Positions 54,720 to 63,991 of a stretch of 64,000 nt of DNA are shown in pieces. The stretch is taken from positions 1 to 64,000 of the forward strand of contig NZ_JODL01000044.1 in the NCBI RefSeq assembly GCF_000718985.1, written 5' to 3'. The position numbers and the translations under genes are program-made. The notes beneath the pieces are model-generated. The model saw only the letters and a list, made by a program, of their open reading frames with translations, searched no databases and was not told where the DNA came from. How positions within the stretch are numbered: position 1 is the stretch's first letter; each line of letters begins with the position of its first letter. Source of the DNA: Streptomyces megasporus (GTDB lineage Bacteria > Actinomycetota > Actinomycetes > Streptomycetales > Streptomycetaceae).

Positions 54720-57542
54720 CTACTTCTTGCAGCCGATCAGGGCGTAGAAGTTGATATCGGCATCGTCCGGCAGGTCGGTGGGGGCCTCCGGGTGCCAGCG
54801 GTGAGGCGGCACGATACCGGGCGCGACCAGCTCCAGTCCGTCCGCCAGCCGCGCGATGTCAGCCATGTCGCGGGCCCGGGTCGTGGTGGAGATCAGGCCG
54901 TAGCGCTCGTAGATTTCGCGGGCTTGGACCAGAACCTCGGGAGCAAAATCACTGGTCGCGTGGCTGATCACCACATGGCTACCCGGCGCCAAGGCGTCGG
55001 TGAAGCGGCGAACGATGCCCCATGGGTCCTGGTCGTCCGGCAGGAAGTGCAGCACGGCGCACAGGTAGACGGCAACCGGCTGATCCATGTCCAAAGTGGC
55101 CGACAGATGTGGTGAGGACAGGATGCGATCGGGGTCGGTGACGTCCGCATCCAGATAATCGGTACCGCGCATCAGGGCCTGGGCGCGCGTCAACACTTTG
55201 GGATCGTTGTCGACGTAGAGGATCCGGGCCTTCGGGTCGACGCCTTGAACGACCTCGTGCAGGTTGCCCCGGGTATCGGGCATACCGCACCCGAGATCGA
55301 GGAACTGGCGGATGCCGACCTCTTCGGCGAGCCAGCGGGCAGAGCGAAGGACGAAGGCGCGGTTGACCTGGGCGCACAGCGGCGCGGTCGGCCAGACCGT
55401 GAGCAGCTCGCGGGCCGCCAACTGGTCGGCGGTGTAGTTGTCCTTGCCGCCCAGAAGGGCGTCGTAGATACCAGAGGTGGAGGCGGGGGCGCCTGATATG
55501 CGGGTGTCCGGGGTGCCGTCCCGGCAGATCGTTGCGCCGGCAAGTTCGTCGCACATGTGAGCTCCGTGAACCTTCGGCTCCCCGCTGCCGGGGGGAGACA
55601 CCGCAAAGGCCGGCAGCATACCGAGCAGTCCCTCTCCCCCAGGGTCGATCGCCAGAGCGAGCCAGGCATCGTGCTGGCCGCGGCCGGGATCGGTCAGGTG
55701 CCTGGAGATCGCCGCCGATACCTCCGCCAAGCCGCGGGCGACGGTGTTGCGGTGCCGCCCCAGGACCTCAGCCACCTCCTTCAACGCCGCGTTGCACTCC
55801 GCCCACATGGTCAGCAGGCCCAGCTTCTTGGGGTCGTCCACCGGAGCCAGCAGGCGGCCCGCCCACTCTCGTGCCGCCTCCTCCTCGAGGACCTCCGTCA
55901 GCGTGGGGATGGCCGTGTCAGGCGGCGGTGCGGGGAGCGCGGCCAGTTGCAGCGCCAGGTCCAGCACGGCGCGGTGCGCCACCTGGGTGCGGTCCAGTCC
56001 CACCCTCTCCATCAGCTCGCTGAGCTTCCGGGAGATGGTGTTGCGGCTGCGGTGCACCCGACCATGGGGCAGGTCGTCGAGTCCGAGGGCCTTGGCCGTG
56101 GCAGGAGTCAGCTCCATCCAGACGGCCTCGGCCTCTTCTTCTCCCTTCCCCAGCAGCTTGGCCGCTCGTGCCGGGCTGAAAATCAGCGCCAAGTGGGCGG
56201 TGTCGCACAGCTCCTGCCGTTCCGTGTCCGGCAGTTCGTCCAGCGGGCTGAGCAAGGCCGCCGCCCAGGCCCGTGCCGACGGTGGCAGCAACTCCGCCAG
56301 CGGCGCGGAACCGTCGGCCACCCACACCCGCTCGTCCAGGCTCTCGGCCCGCACCAGGGCCTCGGTCGCCGCGGTGTAGGCAGGCTCGACCCGAGTCCAC
56401 GGGGCGGGCCGGCTCACCCCCACCGCCCGCTGCGGATCGGCGGCCACGACCGGCCTCAGCAGCCGCGCGGCCTCCGGGTGGTCGTCGGTCCGAGGGTGGA
56501 CCATGATGACGTGGGTGTCCACGGCCGGGCACATCACCACCAGAGCCCGCCCGCCCAGCGCCTCGTCACAGGCGGCCACCACGGCGGATCGCTCCTCGCC
56601 CGGCGCGCAGCGCAGCACGGCCACCTCGCAGGCATCCGTGCTGCCCAGGGAGGGCAGCAGGGGCGCGGCCGTGCGGGTCGCCTGCACCACGTCACCGGCC
56701 ATCAGGTACTGAAGCACGCTCACCTTGACGGCCATCTCCGTCTGGCGCAACCGCCGCTCTCGGGCGCGCAGCGCCAAGGGCTGCTGAAGCAGCGCCACCT
56801 GGCCGGCCGCCTGGTCGATCAGCTCGCCGGCGTGGCGGGACCACGGGGTGTCTCGGACGGCGGCCAGCACCTGGTGCGGAGCGGTGGCGCCGATCGCGTG
56901 CAGCCGCACGTGGCGTCCGTCCGCCTCCACCGTCGCGCTGTGCAGGCGTCCGGCGATGAGCCGCTCCAGCACCTGGTTGTGTTCGGCCAGCCCTGCCCAT
57001 ACCTGGCTCTGCCGACTGATGATGGTGATCTTGCTGTCGGTGGCCTTGCTCAGCCAGCTCAGCAGCGGCCCCGGCCCCTCGCCCGCCGCGTCCAGTCGGC
57101 GGGCCTCCGTCAGCAGTCGGGTGGTCTGCTCGTGCACGATGCGCAGCGTCTCGTACTGGCGGCGCAGGATACGCGCCTGGACCTCCGGCACGGTGGACGC
57201 CCGGGTGGGGGTCAGCAGCGGCAGTCCCACGCTGCGCGCCACCGCCAGCAGCCCGGGAGTCGCCCAGGCCGGAGACCGCCGGGGGCCGACTTCGGAGTCG
57301 ACGACGACCAACGCGGCCGCGCCCTGACTCACCAGGGTTCGCAGTACCGGCCGGGGATCGTCCACCACCTTCCGGTCGGGCGGCGGTACGACGACCAGCC
57401 CGTCCCGCAGGCGCTTGGTCCCGCGGGGCAGGCGCCAGCGCGTATCGGCCGTCTCCACCTCGTCCACGGCCCGGCTCCCCTGGCAGGCGTCTCCCGGGCG
57501 GAGCAGGGCGTTCTCCCCTGTGGTGAGGTCCTCCAGCGTCAT
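54720..57542 (-). CDS. PucR/CdaR-type regulator fused to a DUF574 SAM methyltransferase
   Basis: 940 residues from ATG 57542 (GTG 57545 possible). N-terminal PucR ligand domain (about 1-130), a long sensor part, then helix-turn-helix segments near 550-640 (RVHRSRNTISRKLSELMERV; LGRHRNTVARGLAEVSAAI). From about residue 685: SGIYDALLGGKDNYTADQLA, FLDLGCGMPDTRGNLHEV, YVDNDPKVL, the actinomycete S-adenosyl methyltransferase family (Methyltransf_19). ATG 55556 with GGAG upstream could start a free 278-residue methyltransferase of normal family length. So either a true fusion or a lost stop between two genes. Confidence 0.85.
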   Translation of the reverse strand: MTLEDLTTGENALLRPGDACQGSRAVDEVETADTRWRLPRGTKRLRDGLVVVPPPDRKVVDDPRPVLRTLVSQGAAALVVVDSEVGPRRSPAWATPGLLAVARSVGLPLLTPTRASTVPEVQARILRRQYETLRIVHEQTTRLLTEARRLDAAGEGPGPLLSWLSKATDSKITIISRQSQVWAGLAEHNQVLERLIAGRLHSATVEADGRHVRLHAIGATAPHQVLAAVRDTPWSRHAGELIDQAAGQVALLQQPLALRARERRLRQTEMAVKVSVLQYLMAGDVVQATRTAAPLLPSLGSTDACEVAVLRCAPGEERSAVVAACDEALGGRALVVMCPAVDTHVIMVHPRTDDHPEAARLLRPVVAADPQRAVGVSRPAPWTRVEPAYTAATEALVRAESLDERVWVADGSAPLAELLPPSARAWAAALLSPLDELPDTERQELCDTAHLALIFSPARAAKLLGKGEEEAEAVWMELTPATAKALGLDDLPHGRVHRSRNTISRKLSELMERVGLDRTQVAHRAVLDLALQLAALPAPPPDTAIPTLTEVLEEEAAREWAGRLLAPVDDPKKLGLLTMWAECNAALKEVAEVLGRHRNTVARGLAEVSAAISRHLTDPGRGQHDAWLALAIDPGGEGLLGMLPAFAVSPPGSGEPKVHGAHMCDELAGATICRDGTPDTRISGAPASTSGIYDALLGGKDNYTADQLAARELLTVWPTAPLCAQVNRAFVLRSARWLAEEVGIRQFLDLGCGMPDTRGNLHEVVQGVDPKARILYVDNDPKVLTRAQALMRGTDYLDADVTDPDRILSSPHLSATLDMDQPVAVYLCAVLHFLPDDQDPWGIVRRFTDALAPGSHVVISHATSDFAPEVLVQAREIYERYGLISTTTRARDMADIARLADGLELVAPGIVPPHRWHPEAPTDLPDDADINFYALIGCKK

Positions 57543-57759
57543 CACGGCGTCGCCTCGCTCTGCCGGGGGTGCGGTAGGTTCCCCAGGTGGTCGGACTCGA
57601 TCGCATCCCAAGCTGGCGAAAGCGGATGAGGCTGCACGGTGGTCATGTGCGCTGGGCTCCCGTATCTGGCTATGGTCCGCGGTTTGTACGCCGGATGATC
57701 GGCGCGAACCCCCGTTGCCGGCCGGTGCCGCCAGTGGCGAGCAGGCCGACTGGAACGGA

Positions 57760-57779
57760 AGATTAACTACAGTTAATCT
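57760..57779. promoter_or_regulatory. XRE operator (inverted repeat)
   Basis: AGATTAACT-AC-AGTTAATCT, perfect 9-bp arms, strikingly AT-rich in this background. It lies 70 bases before the XRE gene and 217 bases before the divergent PucR-methyltransferase, so the XRE protein probably controls its own operon here and perhaps both sides. Confidence 0.75.
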
Positions 57780-57849
57780 CCCTGGTGAATCTGACACACC
57801 AGCCAGAACAGCGTCAACTCACAGTGATCAGGGTTTCCAGGAGAGCGTC

Positions 57850-58305
57850 ATGCCCACAGAGCCCACGGGGCCGACGGATACATTCGTCGCCCGCCTGAAT
57901 CACCTGTTCGAGACGGTGCACCCACCACACCGGGGGGCGTACTCGAACCAGGAAGTCGCCGAGCTGCTGCGGGAGCGCGGCGGCGAGACCATCTCCCACG
58001 TCTATCTGTGGAAGCTGCGCACGGGGCGGGCGACCAATCCCTCCCGACGGCAACTGGAGACCCTCGCCGCTTTCTTCGGGGTGCCCGTCGGCTACTTCTT
58101 CGACGACGCCACCGCCGCCCGGGTCGACGCGGAACTGGAGGTCGTCCAACATCTGCGCGACAGCGGGGTGCAGCGGGTCGCCACCCGGGTCGCCGGTCTG
58201 TCGCCCCAGAGCCTGGAGCAGGTCCTGGCCGCCATCGAGGAGATCCGCCACCGCGAGGGCCTGGAGACCGAATCCGGCGGTGACGCCACAGAGGGCCACC
58301 CATGA
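57850..58305 (+). CDS. XRE-family DNA-binding protein
   Basis: 151 residues. HTH around residues 35-75: YSNQEVAELLRERGGETISH, VYLWKLRTGRATNPSRRQLE, then the cap AAFFGVPVGYFFDD. C-terminal helical part may dimerise. Overlaps the ImmA gene (ATGA). The pair XRE regulator plus ImmA/IrrE peptidase is a known arrangement in which the peptidase removes the repressor on a signal. Confidence 0.9.
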   Translation: MPTEPTGPTDTFVARLNHLFETVHPPHRGAYSNQEVAELLRERGGETISHVYLWKLRTGRATNPSRRQLETLAAFFGVPVGYFFDDATAARVDAELEVVQHLRDSGVQRVATRVAGLSPQSLEQVLAAIEEIRHREGLETESGGDATEGHP

Positions 58306-58805
58306 AGCTCGGAACCTTCCCTCACCGGGACAGTCGCCGCTTCGTCCGCGGCCTCGGTCTGCCACCGGCGGACAGCATCCGGGACCTGCTGCCCGCCATC
58401 GAGGAGCGCACCGGCCGCCCGATCCGCCTGATGCCCGCCCCCGCCGGCACCGGCCGGGGCCTGTGCGGCATGTGGATCCGCGCATCCGGTGTCGACTACG
58501 TCTTCGTCCACCCGGAGACCAGCCGCTTCCACCAAGACCACATCATCGCGCACGAACTGGGGCACATTCTGCGCAACCACCGGGGAGGGCCGGCGTCCGG
58601 GCCGGTGAATCCCGTCCCCGACCGGCTGGTGCCCACGCTCGATCCGGCGGTGGCGCGGATGATGCTGGGCCGCAGCGACTACGAACACCGGGACGAGCAG
58701 GAGGCCGAGTTGATCGGCTCCTATCTCCAGCAGCACGTCCACCGCCGCCCTGTCCATCGCATCACCGACCGCGTGGCGCAGACGCTGCTGCGTCTCGGGA
58801 GGTAG
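58302..58805 (+). CDS. ImmA/IrrE-family metallopeptidase
   Basis: 167 residues with zinc motif IIAHELGHILRNH (HELGH at 84-88) and a downstream acidic region DEQEAELIGSYL that supplies the third ligand. Coupled to the XRE gene, its likely substrate. Cytosolic. Confidence 0.9.
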   Translation: MKLGTFPHRDSRRFVRGLGLPPADSIRDLLPAIEERTGRPIRLMPAPAGTGRGLCGMWIRASGVDYVFVHPETSRFHQDHIIAHELGHILRNHRGGPASGPVNPVPDRLVPTLDPAVARMMLGRSDYEHRDEQEAELIGSYLQQHVHRRPVHRITDRVAQTLLRLGR

Positions 58806-58808
58806 ACC

Positions 58809-60023
58809 GTGCAGCAGCTTCTCCACCCCATATGCCTGGCCCTGGCCGGTCTCGGCTTCCTGCTCCTGCTCTGGCCGCCCGAGCGTCTGCGCCGCGACCG
58901 CGCCCTGGCCACTCTCGCCGGGGTCTACGGCTTCTCCGCCGTCTCGTTCCTGGTGTCGCTGGAGCCGGTCTGGCGGGCGCTGGACGACCTCACCGGCCGC
59001 CCCTCCACCGGCATCCTCGCCGCCTTCGGATCCGTGGTGGCCATGCTGGCGCTCCAGCCGGCCGTCCTGGCCCACTGGGACCTGCCGCCGGAGCAGGCCC
59101 GGCGGCGGTCTCGCTGGTCGCTGGCGGCCGGGGCGGCGGTCGTCACCGCACTGGCGATGCTGTTCTTCCAGCTCACTCCGACCGGCCGGTCCGTACCGCA
59201 GGGCTTCACCGTCAACTACCTGCACGATGGCGTCTACCAGGGCTATCTGACGCTCTACATCATCGCCTACATCATCGGCGAGGCGTACCTCGCCGCAGGG
59301 TGCCTGCGGGTCGCACGCCGCACCGGTGAGATCTGGATCGCCCGCGGGCTGCGGATCGTCGCGGCCGGCGCCGTGCTGACGTTCGGCTACAGCGCCGTCC
59401 GTCTGGCCGCCATCGCCACCGCCCTGCTCGGTCTGCCTCCCTTGCCGCGTGGCTTCGAGGACTTCGCGTGGATCTGCGCCGACGGCGGCAGCACGCTCGT
59501 CCTGATCGGCTGGTTCGTCCCGACCGTGGCCGTGCACACCATTCCGTGGATGCGGGCCTGGGGCCGCGCCTGGCGCGACTACCAGGCCCTGACGCCGCTG
59601 TGGGAGGCGCTGCACCAAGCGGTGCCCACCATCGCCCTCCAGCCCGGCACTCCGTTCACCTCACGGCTGCGGATCCTGCGCGCCCCGTGGCACCTGTACC
59701 GCCGGGCCGTGGAGATCCGCGACGGGCAATGGGCTCTGCGGCACCATCTGGCCGAGCCGGTCCGCCGCGCGGCCGAGGAGCGCCACCGCGCCGCCGGGCT
59801 CACTGGCACGGAGCTGGCCGCCGCCGTCACCGCCGACCAGCTCCGTGCCGCGCTGGCCGCCTACCGGCGCGGCGAGCCCCCCCAGGATCCGGCCGAGTAC
59901 GCCGACGCCGCCACCCGCGAGGACCTGCGCACCCCGGACGACGACGTCCGCGCGCTGGTGCGCATCGCCGCCCACTTCACCACCGCCGACGCCGGAAAGG
60001 AATCCGCCCCTTCATGGACCTGA
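58809..60023 (+). CDS. MAB_1171c-type membrane protein (DUF6545)
   Basis: 404 residues from GTG 58809. Seven hydrophobic segments in the first 230 residues, then a cytosolic C-terminal domain (about 240-400) with WEALHQAVPTIAL, RRAVEIRDGQWALRHHLAEP and a helical end. This matches the actinomycete MAB_1171c family of putative transporters, often next to XRE/ImmA genes. What it moves or senses is unknown. The stop overlaps the amidase start by 10 bases. Confidence 0.82.
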   Translation: MQQLLHPICLALAGLGFLLLLWPPERLRRDRALATLAGVYGFSAVSFLVSLEPVWRALDDLTGRPSTGILAAFGSVVAMLALQPAVLAHWDLPPEQARRRSRWSLAAGAAVVTALAMLFFQLTPTGRSVPQGFTVNYLHDGVYQGYLTLYIIAYIIGEAYLAAGCLRVARRTGEIWIARGLRIVAAGAVLTFGYSAVRLAAIATALLGLPPLPRGFEDFAWICADGGSTLVLIGWFVPTVAVHTIPWMRAWGRAWRDYQALTPLWEALHQAVPTIALQPGTPFTSRLRILRAPWHLYRRAVEIRDGQWALRHHLAEPVRRAAEERHRAAGLTGTELAAAVTADQLRAALAAYRRGEPPQDPAEYADAATREDLRTPDDDVRALVRIAAHFTTADAGKESAPSWT

Positions 60024-61429
60024 CGCGCCTGTCCGCCGCCGAGCAGCTGGACGCCCTGAACCGTGGCAAGGTCTCCAGCCGCGAGCTGACCGCCGCGCAC
60101 CTGGACCGCATCACGCGCCATCCGGAGTACAACGCGGTCGTCATCGTCGATGCAGAAGGCGCCCTGGCGGCCGCCAAGGAGGCCGACCGGCAGCGAGCCC
60201 GCGGACAAGGGGGAACGCTGCTCGGGCTGCCGATCACGCTCAAGGACTCTCTGGAGACGGCGGGGCTGCGCACCACGTGCGGCGCGACCGACCTGGCCCG
60301 GCACATCCCCGACCAGGACGCGGACGCCGTGGCCCGGCTCCGCGCGGCCGGCGCGATCGTCCTGGGCAAGACCAACACCCCGCCGATGTGCCAGGACATC
60401 CAGACCGGCAACGAGCTGTTCGGTACCACCCCCAACCCGCACGACTCCTCCCGCACCGCGGGCGGTTCCTCTGGTGGCCCGGCCGCCGCGGTGGCCGCCC
60501 GCCTGAGTCCGCTGGACGTCGGCAGCGACCTGGCGGGCTCCCTGCGGCTGCCCGCCCACTACTGCGGGGTCCACAGCCTGCGCACCAGCCACGGCATCGT
60601 GCCCACCCGCGGCCACATCCCGCGCCCGCCCGGCTGGCTGACGTCCTCCGACATGCTCACCCTGGGACCGCTCGGGCGCAGCGCGGCCGACCTCGACCTC
60701 GCCCTCGACGTCCTGGCCGGGCCTCCGCCGGAGGAGGCCGCCGCGTGGCGGCTGCGGCTGCCCGCCCCCCGGCACAAGCGGCTGGGCGAGTACCGCGTCG
60801 GCCTGTGGGCCGACGACCCGTACTGCCGGGTCGACTCCGCCACCCGCGCCCTGCTCGACCGGGTCTCCCGGCGGCTGCGCGACGCCGGCGCCCGCGTGGA
60901 CGCCACCTCACGGCCGGTCAGCATGGCCGACTCCGACCAACTGTTCCAGTCCCTGATGTATGCGAGCGCGGCCGCCACCGCTCCGGCGGCCGCGTTCGCC
61001 GCCGAGGTCGAGGCCGCCGAGAAACTCCCCGAGGACGACCAGTCCCCCAACGCCTTCTATCTGCGGTCCCGCACCATGCGGCACCGGGACTGGATGCTGG
61101 CCCACGAACGGCGCGTGCGGCTGCGCCGCCAGTGGGCGGACTACTTCCGCGACGTCGATGTCCTCATCACCCCGGCCGCGCCGACGGCCGCCGTGCCCGA
61201 CCAGACCGGCGTGCCCGTCCCCGAGCGGTACATCACCGTCGACGGCCAACGCCGCGGCTACTGGGACCAGACCACCTGGCTCAACCTCGCCGGCGTCGCG
61301 AGCCTGCCCGCGGCCACCGTCCCGCTGGAGAAGACCTCCGACGGGCTGCCGCTGAGCGTCCAGCTCATCGGCCCCCACCTGGCCGACCGCACCGTCACAC
61401 ACCTGGCCGGGCTGCTGAGCCGAGCCTGA
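60014..61429 (+). CDS. Amidase-signature hydrolase
   Basis: 471 residues. Ser-Ser-Lys triad: Lys77 in LPITLKDSLE, cis-Ser in RTAGGSSGGPAAA (152/153), nucleophile Ser176 in VGSDLAGSLRLPA, a small variant of GTDxGGSxR. Substrate loop and C-terminal VASLPAATVPL are typical. Hydrolyses an amide, substrate unknown. Last gene of the XRE operon, closed by an 11-bp hairpin. A co-translated amidase suggests it makes or destroys the signal handled by this operon (inference). Confidence 0.9.
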   Translation: MDLTRLSAAEQLDALNRGKVSSRELTAAHLDRITRHPEYNAVVIVDAEGALAAAKEADRQRARGQGGTLLGLPITLKDSLETAGLRTTCGATDLARHIPDQDADAVARLRAAGAIVLGKTNTPPMCQDIQTGNELFGTTPNPHDSSRTAGGSSGGPAAAVAARLSPLDVGSDLAGSLRLPAHYCGVHSLRTSHGIVPTRGHIPRPPGWLTSSDMLTLGPLGRSAADLDLALDVLAGPPPEEAAAWRLRLPAPRHKRLGEYRVGLWADDPYCRVDSATRALLDRVSRRLRDAGARVDATSRPVSMADSDQLFQSLMYASAAATAPAAAFAAEVEAAEKLPEDDQSPNAFYLRSRTMRHRDWMLAHERRVRLRRQWADYFRDVDVLITPAAPTAAVPDQTGVPVPERYITVDGQRRGYWDQTTWLNLAGVASLPAATVPLEKTSDGLPLSVQLIGPHLADRTVTHLAGLLSRA

Positions 61430-61444
61430 CCACCGAACCCCAGA

Positions 61445-61472
61445 CGGCTCCTTCCCACAGCGGAAGGAGCCG
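61445..61472. terminator. Terminator of the XRE-amidase operon
   Basis: CGGCTCCTTCC-CACAGC-GGAAGGAGCCG, 11-bp stem, 6-base loop, 15 bases after the amidase stop. Confidence 0.85.
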
Positions 61473-61682
61473 CCTTCATGTTGGCCGCGCGGCCGTCTGC
61501 GGATTGGTCAGCGCGTGGGTGGCCGTACACTGACGGACCTGTCGATCTTCTTGAGGGCCGGACCGATCGAGAGAGTGGGGGGTGGCCTGGACCGATGCCG
61601 GCCACATCGTGGCCGGCGCATCTCGTCTTTCCCCGACGGGACCGGTCGAGCATTCCCTCGGACCGCCCCCGAACACGGCGAA

Positions 61683-61717
61683 GCGCCCCTCACTTCCGGC
61701 GGCGGAGTGAGGGGCGC
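61683..61717. terminator. Terminator of the HprK-like operon
   Basis: GCGCCCCTCACT pairs with 61706-61717 (12 bp, loop 11 bases), 29 bases beyond the stop of the minus-strand kinase-like gene. 61473-61682 carries nothing recognisable. Confidence 0.8.
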
Positions 61718-61746
61718 GATAGGTCCGCCGGGAGGCGGCCGGTGTC

Positions 61747-62871
61747 CTACAACGTCAGATCGGCCAGCATCTTGGCGGTGGCGGTGGTGTTGTGGGTCAG
61801 CGTCACCTCGTGGCGGGGCAGCCGATGGAGAGTCTCGGTCACGGCTGTGCGGGCCCGGGCTGCGCCGCCGATGGGGACGCGGACCAGATCGAGAACGTCC
61901 GGGTAGCGGTCCTCGGTCACCCCGGCCATGAAGTCGCTCTCCCCCAGTTCGCGGCCGCCCGCGATGCGGGCCGGGGCGGCATCAGAAGTGAAGGTGGGGA
62001 ATAGCAGCGCGGTAGCCTCCGCGCCGTCGATCAGGTCCAGGCCGAACCAGTCGGCAAGCTGGTGCGGCCAGACCTGCGCCTTGAGTTCCCGTCGCCCTTC
62101 CCACAGCGGCTCCCGTCGTCCAGCCGCCAGGGCGGCGGTGACGCGGGGGTCGACGGTGGGGTGCAGGCGCTCGCCGGCGGCCAACCGGCCCCGGACGGTC
62201 TCGTACCAGCCGAGGGCATCCAGCAGGCCGAGGCCGACGGCCGCGGCGGCGGGCCAGGGCAGCACCCGCACCCGTCCGTTCTTCTCGACGCGGGCGAAGA
62301 CCCGGTCGTTGGCCAGCAGCGACCAGTTCCCGGTGCGGGCGAGAGTGAACGCCAGGGTGGTCTTGCCCGCGCCCTTGCCACCGAAGGCGAGAGCGGCGCG
62401 GTTGCCGTGGACGGCGGCGGAGGCGTGCAGGATCACCCAGCCCGAGCGCAGCAACACCCCGCGGACGGCCTCGCGCGCCAGGCGGGCCGTGGCGGTGGCC
62501 ACCGTTTCCTCTCCGGCCCCGACGATGTCCAGGCGCCCGGTGGCCGGGTCAGAGCGGTAGGAGAGTTGTTGGGCCGGGGAGACGGCCAGGGTCGTGCCGT
62601 CGGTGTGTCGGGTCAGGAGCATCGGGGAGCGGGCGTAGGAAACCTCCTCGTTGCGGGTGGCGGCGAGGCGGCCAGCGGCCTCGGTGTAGCGGTCGGGGTC
62701 GACGGCGGCTTCGATGCGCGGCTCGCCATCGCTGCCGGTGGCGCCCGGGGTGACTTTGGTGGTGTGCCACCAGGGGGTGACGTAGCGGCTGACCCAGTCG
62801 ACGACGGCGGGCGGGCCGGTCACAGTCGCGGTCGCGGGGCCGGCGTGCAGGCGCATGGCGGTGGGGGTCAT
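61747..62871 (-). CDS. HprK/SerK-like P-loop protein
   Basis: 374 residues. Walker A FGGKGAGKTTLAF (164-172) preceded by VILHASAAVHGNRAA, the strand-His arrangement typical of HPr kinase-like folds, and a following LLANDRVF with an Asp suited to Walker B. The N-terminal ~130 residues are unlike HprK. Such kinases in actinomycetes often belong to peptide or small-molecule pathways and phosphorylate metabolites. Overlaps the dehydrogenase gene (ATGA). Confidence 0.7.
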   Translation of the reverse strand: MTPTAMRLHAGPATATVTGPPAVVDWVSRYVTPWWHTTKVTPGATGSDGEPRIEAAVDPDRYTEAAGRLAATRNEEVSYARSPMLLTRHTDGTTLAVSPAQQLSYRSDPATGRLDIVGAGEETVATATARLAREAVRGVLLRSGWVILHASAAVHGNRAALAFGGKGAGKTTLAFTLARTGNWSLLANDRVFARVEKNGRVRVLPWPAAAAVGLGLLDALGWYETVRGRLAAGERLHPTVDPRVTAALAAGRREPLWEGRRELKAQVWPHQLADWFGLDLIDGAEATALLFPTFTSDAAPARIAGGRELGESDFMAGVTEDRYPDVLDLVRVPIGGAARARTAVTETLHRLPRHEVTLTHNTTATAKMLADLTL

Positions 62872-63791
62872 GAGGTCCTCTCCTGTGCGGGGGTGGGCGT
62901 ACTGGTCAGGTGGTGGTAGGCGGTGGCGAGTTTGGCTGCGGCCGCGTCGAGTTCGGCGGTCTCCTGCGGTGACAACTCCGGGAGTCGGATGGTGGGCACG
63001 CCGGCCTTCACGGCGAGCGGCAGGCCCAGCCACACCCCGCCGCGCCAGGGCCGGGACAACTCGATCACTCCCGGGGCGTCTCCCAAGAGGTGCCGCAGTG
63101 CGGCGAGGACGGCTCCGGCCGGGCCGGTGCGGGTCCGACCAATGCCGGCGCTGATCCGTCCCGGTCGGGCGGCCAGCGCGGCGCGGATGGTCTCCACCGG
63201 CACTGCGGCCGGGTGGCCGGCGACGGTGGTGGACGAGGCGCAGATCACTGCGGCGTCGCCGTGTTCGCCGATGACGTGTCCGTGGATCTGCTCGACGGGC
63301 ACGGCCAAGTGGTGGGCTAGCAGGAGCCGGTAGCGGGCGGTGTCCAGGCTGGATCCGATACCGAAAACGCGGGTGCCGCCGCAGGCTTCGGCCAGGAGTC
63401 GGGTCATCAGGTCGACCGGGTTGGTGACCACCAGGACCACTCCGGGGTAGCCGCGCAGCACTTGGTGGCCGATGCGACGGATTATCGGGGCGTTCGCGGT
63501 GGCGCCGCCCATCCGCACGTCGCGGTGGTGGGTGTTGGTGAAGTGGGCGCGGGCGGCGACGACCACAGCGTGGCAGGTGGTCAGGTCGGCCGGGCGGCAG
63601 GCGCGGGGGCGGGCGGGTGAGCCCAGTGCGGTGCGCATGTCGTCCAGGTCGGCGGCCAGCGCTTCGGTTTGGGCGTGGGTGCGGGAGGCGATCAGCAGCT
63701 CGCCGCACAGGCCGGAGGCGACCAGGGCGCCGGCGACGGCCTGCCCTACGGCGCCGGTGCCCAGCACCCCGACAGTCGGCAGGGCGATCAT
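62868..63791 (-). CDS. Lactate/malate dehydrogenase-family protein
   Basis: 307 residues. NAD motif VGVLGTGAVGQAVA (8-21), VVTNPVDLMT (121-130), Asp150/Arg153 in SLDTARYR and catalytic His177 in HVIGEHGDAA. The loop over the active site (HFTNTHHRDVR) differs from normal lactate or malate enzymes, so the 2-oxoacid is uncertain. Between a small ORF and the HprK-like gene, all overlapping by four bases, it works in that pathway rather than central metabolism. Confidence 0.85.
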   Translation of the reverse strand: MIALPTVGVLGTGAVGQAVAGALVASGLCGELLIASRTHAQTEALAADLDDMRTALGSPARPRACRPADLTTCHAVVVAARAHFTNTHHRDVRMGGATANAPIIRRIGHQVLRGYPGVVLVVTNPVDLMTRLLAEACGGTRVFGIGSSLDTARYRLLLAHHLAVPVEQIHGHVIGEHGDAAVICASSTTVAGHPAAVPVETIRAALAARPGRISAGIGRTRTGPAGAVLAALRHLLGDAPGVIELSRPWRGGVWLGLPLAVKAGVPTIRLPELSPQETAELDAAAAKLATAYHHLTSTPTPAQERTS

Positions 63792-63991
63792 GGTGTCACC
63801 GCCGTGTGGGCGCAGGAGATCGCCCGTTCCCAGGCCCGGTCGCCGTCTGCGGAGCTCGTCAGGGCCAGGGACGCCTGGTGGACCATCGCCGCCACCGCCG
63901 TCGCGTGGTCGGTCACGGCGTGTGCGAGGGGCGGCATGGGCAGGCCGGGCGGGGCGGTCAGGTAGGTGCTGGTGATGTTGAGGGTGTCCAT
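63788..63991 (-). CDS. Small conserved-looking ORF, first in the operon
   Basis: 67 residues from ATG 63991, near the window edge: TYLTAPPGLPMPPLAHAVTD, then a helix rich in Ala/His (HATAVAAMVHQASLAL) and AWERAISCAH. Its stop overlaps the dehydrogenase start (ATGA). A start outside the window cannot be excluded. Function unknown. Confidence 0.5.
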   Translation of the reverse strand: MDTLNITSTYLTAPPGLPMPPLAHAVTDHATAVAAMVHQASLALTSSADGDRAWERAISCAHTAVTP

